64,000 nucleotides of DNA, taken from assembly GCF_910592395.1 (NCBI RefSeq), contig NC_088321.1, forward strand, positions 806,001 to 870,000, given 5' to 3'. Positions 47,901 to 59,486 of the stretch are shown here, in pieces; positions within the stretch are counted from its first letter, which is position 1, and each line of letters opens with the position of its first letter. The translations under genes were made by a program, and so were the position numbers. This DNA is from Lineus longissimus (taxonomy: Eukaryota; Nemertea; Pilidiophora; Heteronemertea; Lineidae). The notes under the pieces were generated by a model. That model saw only the letters and a program-made list of their open reading frames with translations, ran no database searches and was not told where the DNA came from.

Positions 47901-50900
47901 AGGCGGAAGGGACATTGCTGAATCCCGATGATGCAGCGATATCGGCACTGACAGGCCAGGCTCTAGACTGCGTGGACGGCCCGTTGATCTCAAATCAAGA
48001 AAGCTTCAATCAGTTCCCAGAGTCGCAGACCGTGGTTAACGGCGTCGCCGTCATGAACGGCGTCGCCGTCATGAATAACGTGGCGACGAACGACAAGGAC
48101 AGTAACGACTCATTCCAAACGCACAGCCGGCGTATCCTTATGACGCAGTCGTATCCGTGCGATAAATGCAACGCCAAGTTCAAAATGCACAGCCAGTTAG
48201 AAACGCACATGAAACGACATCGCAGTTTGACGCCATTGCCGTGTAATTTATGCGGGATGGTGTTTTTCTCGGCGGAGAATCTCCAACAGCACAAACGCAC
48301 TCACCTCAAAGAATCCATCACTTGTGATACGTGCCATGCGCAATTCCCGGACGACGCTGCATTCCTCGAGCATCAGAAAACGCACAATTTGAAACACGAT
48401 TGCGTCCACTGCGGGCGCCAGTATGGCGACGCCCAGACGCTGACCAATCATCTCAAAGACCACATCAACGAAGGACCAATCAGATGCGAGAAGTGCGACC
48501 TCTGGTTTGCGGATAAGTCGACGTTGGGACAGCATTTGCAGATCCACGGCTCGGACCAGTTGTACCAGTGTCAGTTCTGCGCCTACACGTTTACGGAGAT
48601 GGCGGTTCTCCGCCGACACACGGAGTCGCATCTCAAGCTGGAAATTATTGGTAGGTGGCGCTGTTGTTGTAATTCTGTTTCAGGATTGGTGTCGAACATC
48701 CTTTGAGCGCTCGGTGCCATAGAGTAGAGGTTGGGGTAGTTTAGGTTTTCAGACACGCAACCTTGAGTTTGAAGATCAAGCAGCTCTGTTCCAGAGAGTA
48801 GAGGTTAGAGTAGTTTAGGTTTTCAGACATGCAGCCTTAGAGTTTGAAGATCAAGCAGCTCGGTGCCATAGAGTAGAGGTTAGAGTAGTTTAGGTTTTCA
48901 GACACGCAGCCTTAGAGTTTGAAGATCAAGCAGCTCGGTGCCGTAGAGTAGAGGTTGGAGTAGTTTAGGTTTTCAGACACGCAGCCTTAGAGTTTGAAGA
49001 CCAAGCAGCTCGGTGCCATAGAGTAGAGGTTAGAGTAGTTTAGGTTTTCAGAGACGCAGCCTTAGAGTTTGAAGATCAAGAAGCACGCTTCAAGCTGCAT
49101 CTCATGACTTCCCAAGACGTTAACTCTGAGATGTGGTCCCAAGAACTCGTAGCATACTCCTGACCTTGAGGCTATTTCAGAATAAAAACACTTCGATAAG
49201 ATTACGGTATCAATAATCGAAGTGCCTACAAGCTACCAGGGCCTGCTTCCTAGCACAGTGTTGATTCCTGGACTAACCAACTACCCAATCTGTTTTCAGA
49301 ACTGCTCTTAAACGGTGAAAACTCCACCAAGAAACTTTCCAAGTCAAAACTTAGTGACGTCGACATTACGCCTGAAACGACCAAGAAAGGAACGGAAGCG
49401 AACAAGGAGAACGATGAGAATCTTCCAAAAGATGGTAAGTTTTCGGTTTCGGTTTCGCAACTTGCCGTGGAGATGACTGGTTTGCCAACTGTGGGTGTTG
49501 GAGGATGTGGGGAAATCACGACGACATGTTATGGCCTTTACAGTTTCACAGGCCTTTATATTTGAGGCAGAGCATTCAAGTTTTGATCATTAATAGTCCA
49601 TGTTTATATAATGCACTTTTCACCTCTGGGACTGGTGTCTATAGCCATACAAATCAATGGAGACTAAGCTCTGGGGATGAAGGGAGGAACAAGAGACGAC
49701 AGCCAGGTTTATAAGAAGCATAGGCCTACTTCAGTAGTACAGCTGTAAATAGTAAATTGAACGCTAAGAAGAAGATGTCCATAGCCGACTGCTTCGTAGT
49801 CAGAGTCGGAATGTTGCTAAAGCTCCCTACTCTTCATGTTCTCTCTTGTTACTTATTTCCAATCTCCTTCTCCTTCCAGGGGTCCAATACACATGCTGCC
49901 TCTGCCCCCTGACCTTCCCCACTGTATCAGTATTACTCGATCACGTCTACAAAACGCACTCCGTATTAAACGACAATGTGCGAGCGATGCAACAACTTCT
50001 TGGCCTGGCGACCGCTAGCATGCCATTACCCATGACCCCGGACATGATGAATGCAGCACTTTTCGCGCAGTCGACACCTGTTTTCAACCTCGCCAACCTG
50101 TACCCCCAGATGCTACTGAACAAGCCTGTCCTTTTCGGTAACCCAATGGACCAATCGAAACAGAACTTTCAGAATTTGAATTTCGTACAGAATCAAGGTG
50201 TCTTGTTGAATCTACAGAGCCCGAATTCGACGATGACAGCACAGTCTCTGACTGCAACAAAGGACCAGAAGTCGGGGTCTAACTCGCAGAAAACCATATC
50301 GGAAATCCTTAAGCCGCAGGAGCAGCAGACGTCAAAGCCGCAACAAACGTCGACCCAGTCGTTGCTTTTGACGTCCCCGCCACCCGTTTTGCAAACCAGT
50401 ACGGGCTTGCAAGTCGTAGCACCTTCCGATCCTTTGAAGTCATCGGCCGTCAAAGTACAACAGCAAAACGGACATTATATCGATATCAAAGTGCCGTCGT
50501 TCAAGGCGAATCAATCGACCAATCAGACGCAGGGAGAGCTGTCGCCAACGTCGCAGAAATCCCTGCTGAGCAACCACCTCCTATTGCCAGCGAAGCGAAT
50601 CAAAACGGAAGAGCCATCATCGCCGACTGAGAAAACGCCGAAGAAAGGAAGCTTCGACCAGGTTGACGGGATGTCTCCAGATACGAAAGCGTCATCTCCG
50701 AGTCTCCGCGCACCGCTACTCTCCAGTATGATCGCAAAGGCCGACTCCGCACAAGCGACTGTGACGCCCCGCCATTTTGGATTCGAGTCGGACGTCGAGA
50801 AGCCGTTTTCGTGCGGAGAATGCGGCAAGAGGTTCAAGCGTAACTGTCACCTGCAACTGCACATGAGGACGCACACGGATGACTTACGCGCTTACAGGTG

Positions 50901-52447
50901 AGATGGGGTTAATATTCTAGAGATTGGGATGTCGGAGTTGCGTGGTGGACACATCCGCGCCTGTCACCTCGGAGGTCGTGGGTTTGATTCCCAGACGGTC
51001 CCAAGACACTCATGTGATAGTGATGGTGACTCCCTTGGAAAGAGTCGGCTTCCTCTGGGGTCTCTGGTTTCCTCCTACCTACAATAAAAGTGGAAGCATC
51101 AGTGCCTGTTTTCGCCGAGGTCCCTGGTTGAATCCTAGTCAGTCCTGTCTCAAATTTGATGTATGGAAGAATGGTTTTCATAAAATTTTCAAGTTTTTCT
51201 CACATCTTTTTTCCAGGTGTTCGCAATGCGGCATGAAGTTCATCCAACTGCGATCTCTCGAGATGCACCTCAAAACTCACTCCATCGAGAAGCCGTACAA
51301 CTGCCAATTCTGCGGGAAATCCTTCGCCCAAAAATACAACCTGAAGCTCCACATTCGTACGCACACCGGCGAGAAACCGTACGGTTGCGCTTACTGCGAG
51401 ATGCGGTTCGCCGATCCCGGATCCCTGAACCGGCACACACGTACCCACACCGGAGAAAAGCCGTACAAATGCGAACACTGCCAGAAAAAGTTTGCGCAGA
51501 AGTACAATCTGCATCTTCATCTGAGGATACACACGCATGAGCGACCGTTTCGGTGCGTTTATTGTGATAAACGTTTTGTACAGAAGAATAATTTGCTGCT
51601 ACATTTGAAGGTGCACGCGGAGATCGCTGTGCAAAATGGTGAGTAGGAACTTTTGTGATTTTGGTGGCCATTTTGATTGTGTGGAGAGATTCCGGCGCTG
51701 TACTGTGAGGAGCAGCTGTTGCTTATGTTTGAAGGTTCATGCAGTTATCTTGTGTAAAATAACAATAAGGCACTCCGTAGGACTGCTGGCTTCATCACGG
51801 ACGCGACTCCTATTAGACACACTAGTTTTGGTCCCAAATCGGTTGTTTTCATTCAATCTGGCATCTCTAATCAGGACACCTCTCTATCAAGGACAATACT
51901 TGTCAGTCCCACGGGTGACTCTAAGATAGAGGTGTTACTGCTTTCTCTTTCCTGTACTTAAACCTCTCTAATCAGGACACCTCTATTACGGACAATACTT
52001 GTCAGTCCCAAGGGTGTCTCTAAGATAAGAGTTGCTACTGCTTTCTCTTTCCTGTACTTAAACCTCCCTAATCAGGACACCTCTGTTACAGACAACACAT
52101 GTCAGTCCCTAATAGAGAGGTTCTGCTGTATTCTCTTTCCCGTACTCAATCTCATATCCAACCTCACTTCAGGTGTCGCACCGACCCCGCTCGACTCGAG
52201 CGGCAACCAGATGCAAATCCCAGACCTGGACCCAGACGCGGGAAACCTCGTCATCGACATGGCGTCAATCACCGACCAGACGACGATACCGGACGCCGCG
52301 CTACAAAAACAGGTGGTGGAGAGTCACATGCAGGCGGAGAACCAATTAAATCAGTTGAACGCCGACAACGCCATGTTGGCCGCCGCAAATCAGAACAGCA
52401 TCTCTTCCATGACGTTGATGAATCTTTCGAAAATCGGCGCAGTTTAG
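44963..52447 (+). CDS. Multi-C2H2 zinc-finger protein, complete coding region (14 fingers)
   Basis: Seven coding exons join in phase: 44963-45593, 46880-47260, 47721-48650, 49300-49434, 49880-50897, 51217-51638, 52173-52447, giving 1263 residues. The first coding exon starts after an acceptor at 44911 and I chose the ATG at 44963 (context ACAAAATGA). Residues 1-337 are acidic and Ser-rich with a basic patch (SRRRKSTPKKR), a likely nuclear localisation signal. Finger 1 is at C346; fingers 2-7 form a cluster at about 470-645; finger 8 is at C698. A long Gln/Ser/Pro-rich linker (710-1000) contains KRIKTEE, a candidate sumoylation site. Fingers 9-14 occupy about 1000-1165, with TGEKPY linkers, typical of DNA binding. 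The C-terminal 90 residues are Asn/Gln-rich. It is probably a nuclear transcription factor. I cannot name an orthologue. Confidence 0.94.
45961..46616. repeat. 40-bp minisatellite in zinc-finger intron 1, 16 units
   Basis: The unit is TACCTTGGAAGAGCCACTCG followed by ACCTTGGTAGCTTACCACCC, repeated without an indel from 45961. Variation is mostly CACTCG/CATTCG/CACTCA. Partial copies trail to about 46645. Confidence 0.97.
48710..49085. repeat. ~75-bp minisatellite in zinc-finger intron 3, 5 units
   Basis: The unit combines CGGTGCCATAGAGTAGAGGT, TAGAGTAGTTTAGGTTTTCA, GACACGCAGCCTTAGAGTTT and GAAGATCAAGCAGCT. It starts 60 bp after the donor at 48651. Confidence 0.94.
50928..51085 (+). repeat. 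tRNA-derived SINE in zinc-finger intron 5
   Basis: The head GTCGGAGTTGCGTGGTGGAC, B-box region (GGTTTGATTCCC) and tail CTCTGGGGTCTCTGGTTTCC then TCCTACCTACAATAAA match the element at 35846-36003 in order and spacing. It is in sense orientation to the gene, 130 bp before the next exon. Confidence 0.8.
51795..52130. repeat. Pogo/Tigger-like MITE remnants, three tandem pieces
   Basis: TAATCAGGACACCTCT and ACACTTGTCAGTCCC-type motifs are repeated about three times (near 51868, 51970 and 52072), with CTTTCTCTTTCCTGTACTTA between them. They lie in the last intron of the zinc-finger gene, ending ~40 bp before its final exon. Confidence 0.75.
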
Positions 52448-55400
52448 TACAGGATATTCCCACCAGTTGCGCCACGCTGGAGTCTTCGTTACCAGGGTTT
52501 TGCAATGCTTCTGAATATTTCTCGGCGGACATGACATACACTTTATTTAATGGTACGTCCTTCGGTGTCTTACCGACTTATATTAGTGCATTTAGGTTTC
52601 GTTTATGTTTGAGAGTGGTCCTGTCGGTTTCATCATGTTTGCAGATGGTTTGTTTATTTCTCGAAAAGAAACATTCTTGTCTTACATACGCTATTGGACA
52701 GAGTTCAATGCCTGTCGGTGTTTTTTGCTCAAATCCCACATGGTTTGCGTACCTGGTATATCTATGTGAATGCTTGTACAAAGGCCTTGACAAGGCCATT
52801 AAAAATATCCCATCTGTGGCCCCGAGTGCATCGAACAGTGTAAAAACCCTCACCCCATGCAGGCCCAATGGTGCTGCCATCTGTGAGAGGTTACTATAAC
52901 TGAAAAATATCGTCTTCAGAGTACTGAAATCTTTGAAAGAGATCATGACCTTTTTCCTTCTAATCATGTAGCGTTGAAGAATTGAAGGGGATTTTTTCAC
53001 CTGAGCACATTAGCCTACTTTTACATATTGACTGCGCTAGAAATTTTTGCTTCTCATTTCTTGTTTATAAGTTCGACGCAGATCAGTTAGTTAGATTCGG
53101 CCTGATGAACATGTGGACAGTTGGGCTGCATTCGGAAACTCCCTTATTGGAATATGCATCAACAGCCTTTATACGGACCAAGGTGCCTGAAGAGCCTTGT
53201 GTTGCAAAATGCAAAATCTCTTTAACCCTTTTTCACTTGGTATCTTTTTAGGCAAGAATCCCCTCTGTAAAATTTGATGAAATTTGGACCACTCTCTGCT
53301 TCTGATCTCAACTTTTCTAGCGGGCAGCGTAAAAATTTTTAAGCATTTAATCATAACTTATTCAAGAAAATGACAATGGCATTTAATTACATGTAATGGT
53401 ATTTAATTTGAGATAACGAGGTAATTAGCATGACCGGTTAATTAGCTTAGCTAGTTGATTTAATTAGATTAACTACATATGTAGTAATTTAGCTGTATCA
53501 GCGTACTGCCAAGACGAATTTATACTCAAACCTATTGTTATAGTTTAAGTTATAGAGGACTTAAACACGCTTTTGTTTGATGTAAAATTAGTTTTTTTTC
53601 AAACTTGATGATATTCAATGCATTTACGATTGTATTTAGTACTCATAACTGATGATAGGTGGCATACTCAACGTCACTTATGGTTACGTAGATTGTGTTG
53701 AAATCGACATAGATTTGAAAAGTGAAATTAGTTATGCTCAAGGGATATAACGTACAAATTAAATTTTGTCATCGATTTGACAACTTGGTCTCAGTTTCAA
53801 CAAAATTAGAGAAGAAATTTTTTTCAAGCTGTATTAATATAACGCTTATAACTATCATTTAATCATACTAGGCCCGCGTTTCAGAATTCTGCATTTAATT
53901 CATGATATACTATATTGTCTATATTAACCCTATACTGTGACAATGAGATTTTTGTTTGAGATTTCAGAAGCATTGCAAGAAATTTGTACGAATTTACTCG
54001 CGTGGAATTCGCAACTGTAGTAACAGCAAGTGTAACCTGGGACCCAGCGATATATCGTGAAGTGTTATTTCATCCGACCTTATCAAGGTCATCTGTACCG
54101 TTTGTGACTTTGACAGATGATGGTGTTTGAGGCGACCAACTTGGGGAGTGAGCAAGCGACAAAAATTCGAATTTTAGAAGAAAAAAATTAAAAAATTTCA
54201 AGAAAAATTCATATTATATTTAACCTCGGATCATTGGTGGTCAATTTGTGGTAACTTTTGACAAGGATTCCAATGCTGCCATTGTTTTGAAAAAATCTTG
54301 GGAAATTTTTGGAATTTTTCGTGAAATTTTCGCTTTGCTCCCTCCTTATAAAGCCTTCAAGGGTTGGATGAAATAAACTTCGACAAGAATCAACATTCCA
54401 ATGACTAATTAGTATTTATAATTGATTGATTGACATGTATTTGATTGACAGGTATAATTAACTTTGATTAATTTATATGTTGGATTGACAATTCAGTTTC
54501 CGACCTGTAGAATTTTCCGCAAATTACGCGATATTTAGATAACGTTAGTTTGTAGTTTTGACGCAAGTAAATCCTGGTGATTTTTATATGCACCCCCTGG
54601 TGTTTATTTTATGAACCACTCCCCGAATGGAACAGTATTTGATTAGTTGAGTTTTTGTTATGTGCTGAGTGTTTGTAAATTTTGTGTTCGCATCAACCTG
54701 TCACCCCTATTTAAACAATGAACTGGACCATTTCCATATGATATGAGTGTGATGGGGCCTATAAGAGGGGTGATAGTGTATATTTTCCTCCACCGATCGT
54801 AATATAGCCTTAGTTGTATATAAATTGTAAAATGACATGTTTGTTAAATGTGCTTTTGGATGTCCAAGTTACCTATCACCCCTATTCTCGCCATAGACTC
54901 AACCACTTTAATATGACACGAGTACTTTGGGTCCAATTAGAGGGGTGATGGGTGTATTTTGTGTTTTACTTTGATTGACAAATTTTGGATTGGATGATGT
55001 GTTCATTAGAGTTGGAAAACCCACCGTAATTTATTGATTATTACGCCATGCAAACCAGGAAAGAATATTCGTCATTTGTTCGATTGTAAAAAACCCACCA
55101 CAGGGCGCCAATTTTTGGCCCGCAGTTCAAATTGAGATTTAACCAGAATACAGCATTTAATTTTCATTTTTGCTTTAAATCACATTTACTCCATGAGCCC
55201 ACCGTTCAATGTATGAGAATTTAGTTAAATTATTTTGATAATTAATTAATTAATAATGAGTTAATTAGCAAATTCGTTTTACCCAGTTGTGTTCTCTGTT
55301 ATGCATTTCTGATGTGTTCATGTTACCATGGTAACGACTGCATTTAAATTACGAAGCTTTAAGATTTTTTTGGTCGAAAATACTGCCACAAACTTTTCGG

Positions 55401-55567
55401 TTCTCAATATATGATAACATTGTGATCAACGCGTTCAAAGTATTCAATTTCAAAACTTGGACAACAGAATAGGATGGTTAAATTGTTTGTTTTATCTTCC
55501 AAATTTTGTGCAGGAAATTGCAATTATTGTCAGCACAAAGAATTCCACTTGCCTGTCATTTTCCTTG
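52448..55567. other. 3' flank / probable 3' UTR of the zinc-finger gene
   Basis: AT-rich sequence follows the TAG. No further gene is seen. A relative of the 2118-2215 repeat lies at 53075-53165. A motif pair near 54705 and 54876 (CACCCCTATT, then AGAGGGGTGAT) suggests a short decayed duplication. The polyadenylation site was not fixed. Confidence 0.5.
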
Positions 55568-55785
55568 TTAAAGGCACGCCGTTCGTTAAATATTTGAAAT
55601 TTGAGTTCGAATTTGAACATTTCAAATTCTGTCAATAAGTACAGAATATAAATTTCGACACTGCCATTGTGTTGAAAGATACACAAATACTATAAATACC
55701 AAATTTCAGCTAAATCGTATCCAAAATAACTGCACTATTCTATTTTCCTGCATCACCAGTGACTATCAACGGCCTACCCCTTTAA
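55568..55785. mobile_element. 218-bp MITE with TTAA ends
   Basis: The ends TTAAAGGCACGCCGTTCG and GGCCTACCCCTTTAA are inverted and flanked by TTAA. The interior (GATACACAAATACTATAAAT, ACCAAATTTCAGC, AACTGCACTA) matches the element at 59244-59486. TTAA boundaries suggest a piggyBac-type non-autonomous element. Confidence 0.75.
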
Positions 55786-57048
55786 TTAAAGGACTAGCAT
55801 CGGTATTCGAACAACATAAAAGTATTGCTTACAAAGGCAACAATATTGCATTTAGTATTAACCCCTTTCTTGCCAGAGCGTCTCAGTATTGAGATATTGT
55901 TTCACATTATAATGCAGCGTTGATTTTAAACGGTTTGTCTGAGATTATTTTGGGCTTCTTGAATTCTATAATCCCGAGTTTTGGGTTCAAATTGGTGATT
56001 ATGGTGGGTCGGCTGCAAACGACTAAAACTTTCCACTTAGAATAGCACCATTGATTTATTTTGCCTATTTAGTATTGACGGTTGTTTGAAATCAAGTTGG
56101 GTAAATTTGATTGGTTTCTAAGGTAAACAAATGGTTGCTAAGGTAAACAAATGGTTGCTAAGGTAAACAAATGGTTGCGAAGATAAACAAATGGTTGCTA
56201 AGGTAAACAAATGGTTGCCATGTAAAGTGGTTGTTATGAATTGGGAGTCGAAGTTGAAAAGGATAATCTTTCGAGAAAATAATTTAGATTTTGGAAGTCT
56301 ATAATTGTCTCTCTGTGTCGTCGTGCAGAAAGTTCAAAATAATGACATTTGTGATAGTTGATTAACGTTAGTATTATCAAACCTGTGTCACGTTGTTTTC
56401 AAGCGAAAGTATTGTCCGAGCTCACCGCTAGGGGGCACTGTTGTCCATTCCATAAATATTTACAGGAACCCAAACCTTGCTTTGAGTGTCCCAGCCCTCG
56501 AACCTTGCCACCCTAATATTTTGAAATGGACCATTCTACCTAATGCAGCCACGATACGGGAACAGTCCACTTTGTACATTTGAAGGGGTGTTCGCTCCGA
56601 TGATTTTAGCATTTACTGATTTGTACAGAATGTGTATATTAGATATGATTTTGTATTTGTGTTTACTTGTGTAGATAAGTTCAGTTCAAGATGACCAGCA
56701 TTTAATTTCTTTTTGAATGCATTTTATTGCTCCTTATTACACTGATGTAATGTTCAATATTTGTACAAGTCTTTTTTTTTCGTTTTTACTATTATCTTAG
56801 CGCTATATTTTGTTCAGTAGCATTTAATTCATTTTCTTTCACACTTTTGTGTCTTTGTTTGTAACGTCTGTTCAATTTTTTGTGAAATTTGTATCTGTTG
56901 CCATGGAAACAGTATTCCGTTGCTATGGCGAGAGTAGAGTTGCCTTATAGTTCGGCGAAATTTGTGAAGTAATATAGGGGGCAGTCCGACAGTCCAAGTC
57001 AGTCAAACTTTGGAACTTTAAAAAAAAATTGGCCACAAAATTATTTTT
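55786..57048. other. AT-rich non-coding stretch
   Basis: Nothing gene-like is seen. It contains the 20-bp array at 56121-56220 and otherwise only scattered homopolymer runs. Confidence 0.5.
56121..56220. repeat. 20-bp minisatellite, 5 units
   Basis: AGGTAAACAAATGGTTGCTA is repeated five times exactly in register, with two single-base variants in the third and fourth units. Confidence 0.96.
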
Positions 57049-57259
57049 ATACCAGGTGACTCAAAAAAGATTTTCAACTTATGATTTTGAGTAACTCCCA
57101 AAATTTCAACCTCAATTGAATGAATTTCTGCAGAAGCAGCTTGGGTCAATACACTTTGATCTCATCGCGTGCAGAGTTATGGCGTAATAGACATTTGCAT
57201 CTCATGTATGTGAGTTATTCAAAATCAAAAGTTGGAAGTCTTTTTTGGATCACCTAGTA
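57049..57259. mobile_element. 211-bp MITE with ~50-bp inverted ends
   Basis: The left arm (TATACCAGGTGACTCAAAAA ... TTTTCAACTTATGATTTTGA) and right arm (TCAAAATCAAAAGTTGGAAG ... TTTTTTGGATCACCTAGTA) are inverted over about 50 bp with ~85% identity by eye. TA at each end fits a Tc1/mariner-type element. Confidence 0.85.
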
Positions 57260-58978
57260 CAAGTAAACAAGGGGTCACCTCAGAACACTTTATCTGAACC
57301 AGCGTGGGCATACTTTATTCAGGATCTCAACTTTGTGTTAAATATAAATGTTACATGTCCTCGGCTTTTGTGTTGTAAACTCATAATCTTTCGTCATTTA
57401 CAAATTTTAGAATTTGAATCCGCACTTATCACTGCTCTTTTCAAACGCAACATGAAAACTTATATTTACTTGTCTGTATGTCCGTCTGAGTGTCCGATAA
57501 TCTCCACGTGATTCGTACATTTGGCAATGCCAAATTAAGAAATGTAAATTGTAAAAACTTGGTGTTGATTTCGTTAAAAGCCTGGCAAGCGCCTACTTAG
57601 GAAGACCTGAGATGCAGATTTGATGAACAGGTTGCTAGGCAACCACTGGAAACACTTTACATGACTTTCGACTGGTCATTTGAAATTAAGAATAAAGTTT
57701 TAATTGAATTATACAAAAGACAAATATGTTACAGAAGCTTGGATCTATGTTGAATAAGAAAATTTTGGAAATATTCAACAAAAAATTAATTTTTCTGATA
57801 GTTAAACGGAAGAAAAATGAACAAATTCGTCATGCCAGTTTAACGTTTGTCTATCTCTGTGCTCCAGTGGTTGTCTCGCTGCCGGCCATGTCACTTTCAT
57901 CCCGGGTCTATAAATAAACAAATGTAAACATAATCATTGTTTTGTCGTCCACGTCTTGTGTTACTATGGTTACTATAGTTGCCATGGCTACCATAGTTGC
58001 TATGGCTACTATGTAATAATTGTTGGTTTTTTTCAACTCTTTTAATTCATATACAGTAATTATAAAATAATGAATTTAAAACCTTTTCTTTGGTAGGAAG
58101 GCGATTAATTATCAATGACCATATTGACTTGGCCTAGATTTTCTGGGTTGCCATGTGACGGTTCACTGTTCAATGTATTCATGCACTGCAGAAAGTAGTT
58201 CCGCCAATTCTTAGAAGACGTGGTTGAATTTGTAAAGACGAGAACCTGTGGGAAGATTTCAGTTGTTTTTGTGCGGCCACCATTTTGTCGTGGTTGGTTG
58301 AGACGGTTGTTTTCTTTTTCAAAGCCTGGTTCGGGGGGGGGGGGATCATCCACGTTTCATGAAAGAAAAAAGCTGAAAATTGTCGTGGGCGTCTGTCTAA
58401 TTCAACTGTCGCAGTCCTGAAAATTGTTGCGTACCAACTTCAAATTTCTGTCATTGTTTTGTTTTTCGCTGTATGCAAAATAAATTCGCCCACCGATTTA
58501 TTTTTAGGCTGTGTATATTAGCACACAGGTTGTATTTTGGTGGTAGATATAGACTACCAGTGTAGCAGTGGGTCGTTTTTAGTAAAACATATTTTGGTCA
58601 CACAGTTAGGCGGATCACTGAAGCTGGAGGGCACTTCGTAGTGTGCACAGTTAGGCAGTTATAATGCCTAACTGCCCATTTTGGTCACAATGCCCTGTTT
58701 TTGGTCACACAGTTAGGTAGAGTTTAGGTTAGGTAGATTTTGCTGCATAGTTAGGCAGATGTTGCGCAGTTAGGCAGGTTTTGTTGGATTATCACCGAAG
58801 TTGACAAATGCTGATTAATTTATTTTTGTCGGAGATTTTTAAGACATAGTCAAGGTGAAAGAATGTTTGAAGAAAGAATTCCTCGAAATTTCTACGCTAA
58901 ATTCTCTCAGCTTTCTTTTTAAGATCCAAGCAGATTTGATAGTATCACTCAGTGTTACTACAGTTTGTGCAGCTTCAT
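57260..58978. other. AT-rich non-coding stretch with simple repeats
   Basis: At 57960-58015 a 12-15 bp GGCTAC(C/T)ATAGTTGCTAT-type tract repeats. A run of 10-11 G lies at about 58331-58344. Seven or so CACAGTTAGGCAG-type motifs occur from 58600 to 58780. No exon was identified. Confidence 0.5.
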
Positions 58979-59174
58979 TTAAAGGCTCAGTACACCTATT
59001 AACACTTGGTATTGAACATACTTACCCACTCGAAAGTATAAAGTTGACATTCACATGCCTTTTGTACAGTTGTAAAGAAAATATTTTTTGTGCATTTTTT
59101 CGCTTCAATCACTGATCAAGAAATTCTAATTGAAGTGGTAAATATTTAATTTCACGGGGGTACTGGGCCTTTAA
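58979..59174. mobile_element. 196-bp MITE with TTAA ends
   Basis: The ends TTAAAGGCTCAGTACACC and GGTACTGGGCCTTTAA are inverted with TTAA boundaries. The internal sequence has no match to the other two TTAA elements, so it is a separate subfamily. The overlapping ORF 58855-59115 is not a gene. Confidence 0.75.
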
Positions 59175-59243
59175 GTTTGCCTCCAATCTTTTTCACAAAG
59201 TCTGTTCTGTTCAATCAAAGTTTCCATCTGAAATCTAAAACCC

Positions 59244-59486
59244 TTAAAGGGCTACGCCGTTATTTAAAAATTTGAAAACTTGTAATTGAATTTGAAAATT
59301 TCCAATGGCGCATAAATACATATTGAATATCAATTTCAACATTGTTGTGTTTAGACAGATACACAAATACTATCCATACCAAGTTTCAGCAAATTTGCAT
59401 GCATGATAACTGCACTATGGCATTGTGTTTAACTGGGGTTTTTTTTACCTGGCCAATGATGAATTATGAATGGTGTAGTCCTTTAA
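59244..59486. mobile_element. 243-bp MITE with TTAA ends, same family as 55568-55785
   Basis: The ends TTAAAGGGCTACGCCGTT and GGTGTAGTCCTTTAA are inverted with TTAA boundaries. The interior GATACACAAATACTATCCAT and ATAACTGCACTATGGC match 55568-55785. Confidence 0.78.

Noticed and set aside
51200-51671. Overlapping long ORFs on both strands in the finger exon
   Set aside because: Shadows of the C2H2-coding frame, which is unmistakable.
58855-59115. 86-codon plus-strand ORF
   Set aside because: It runs into a TTAA-bounded MITE at 58979 and has no supporting signal.
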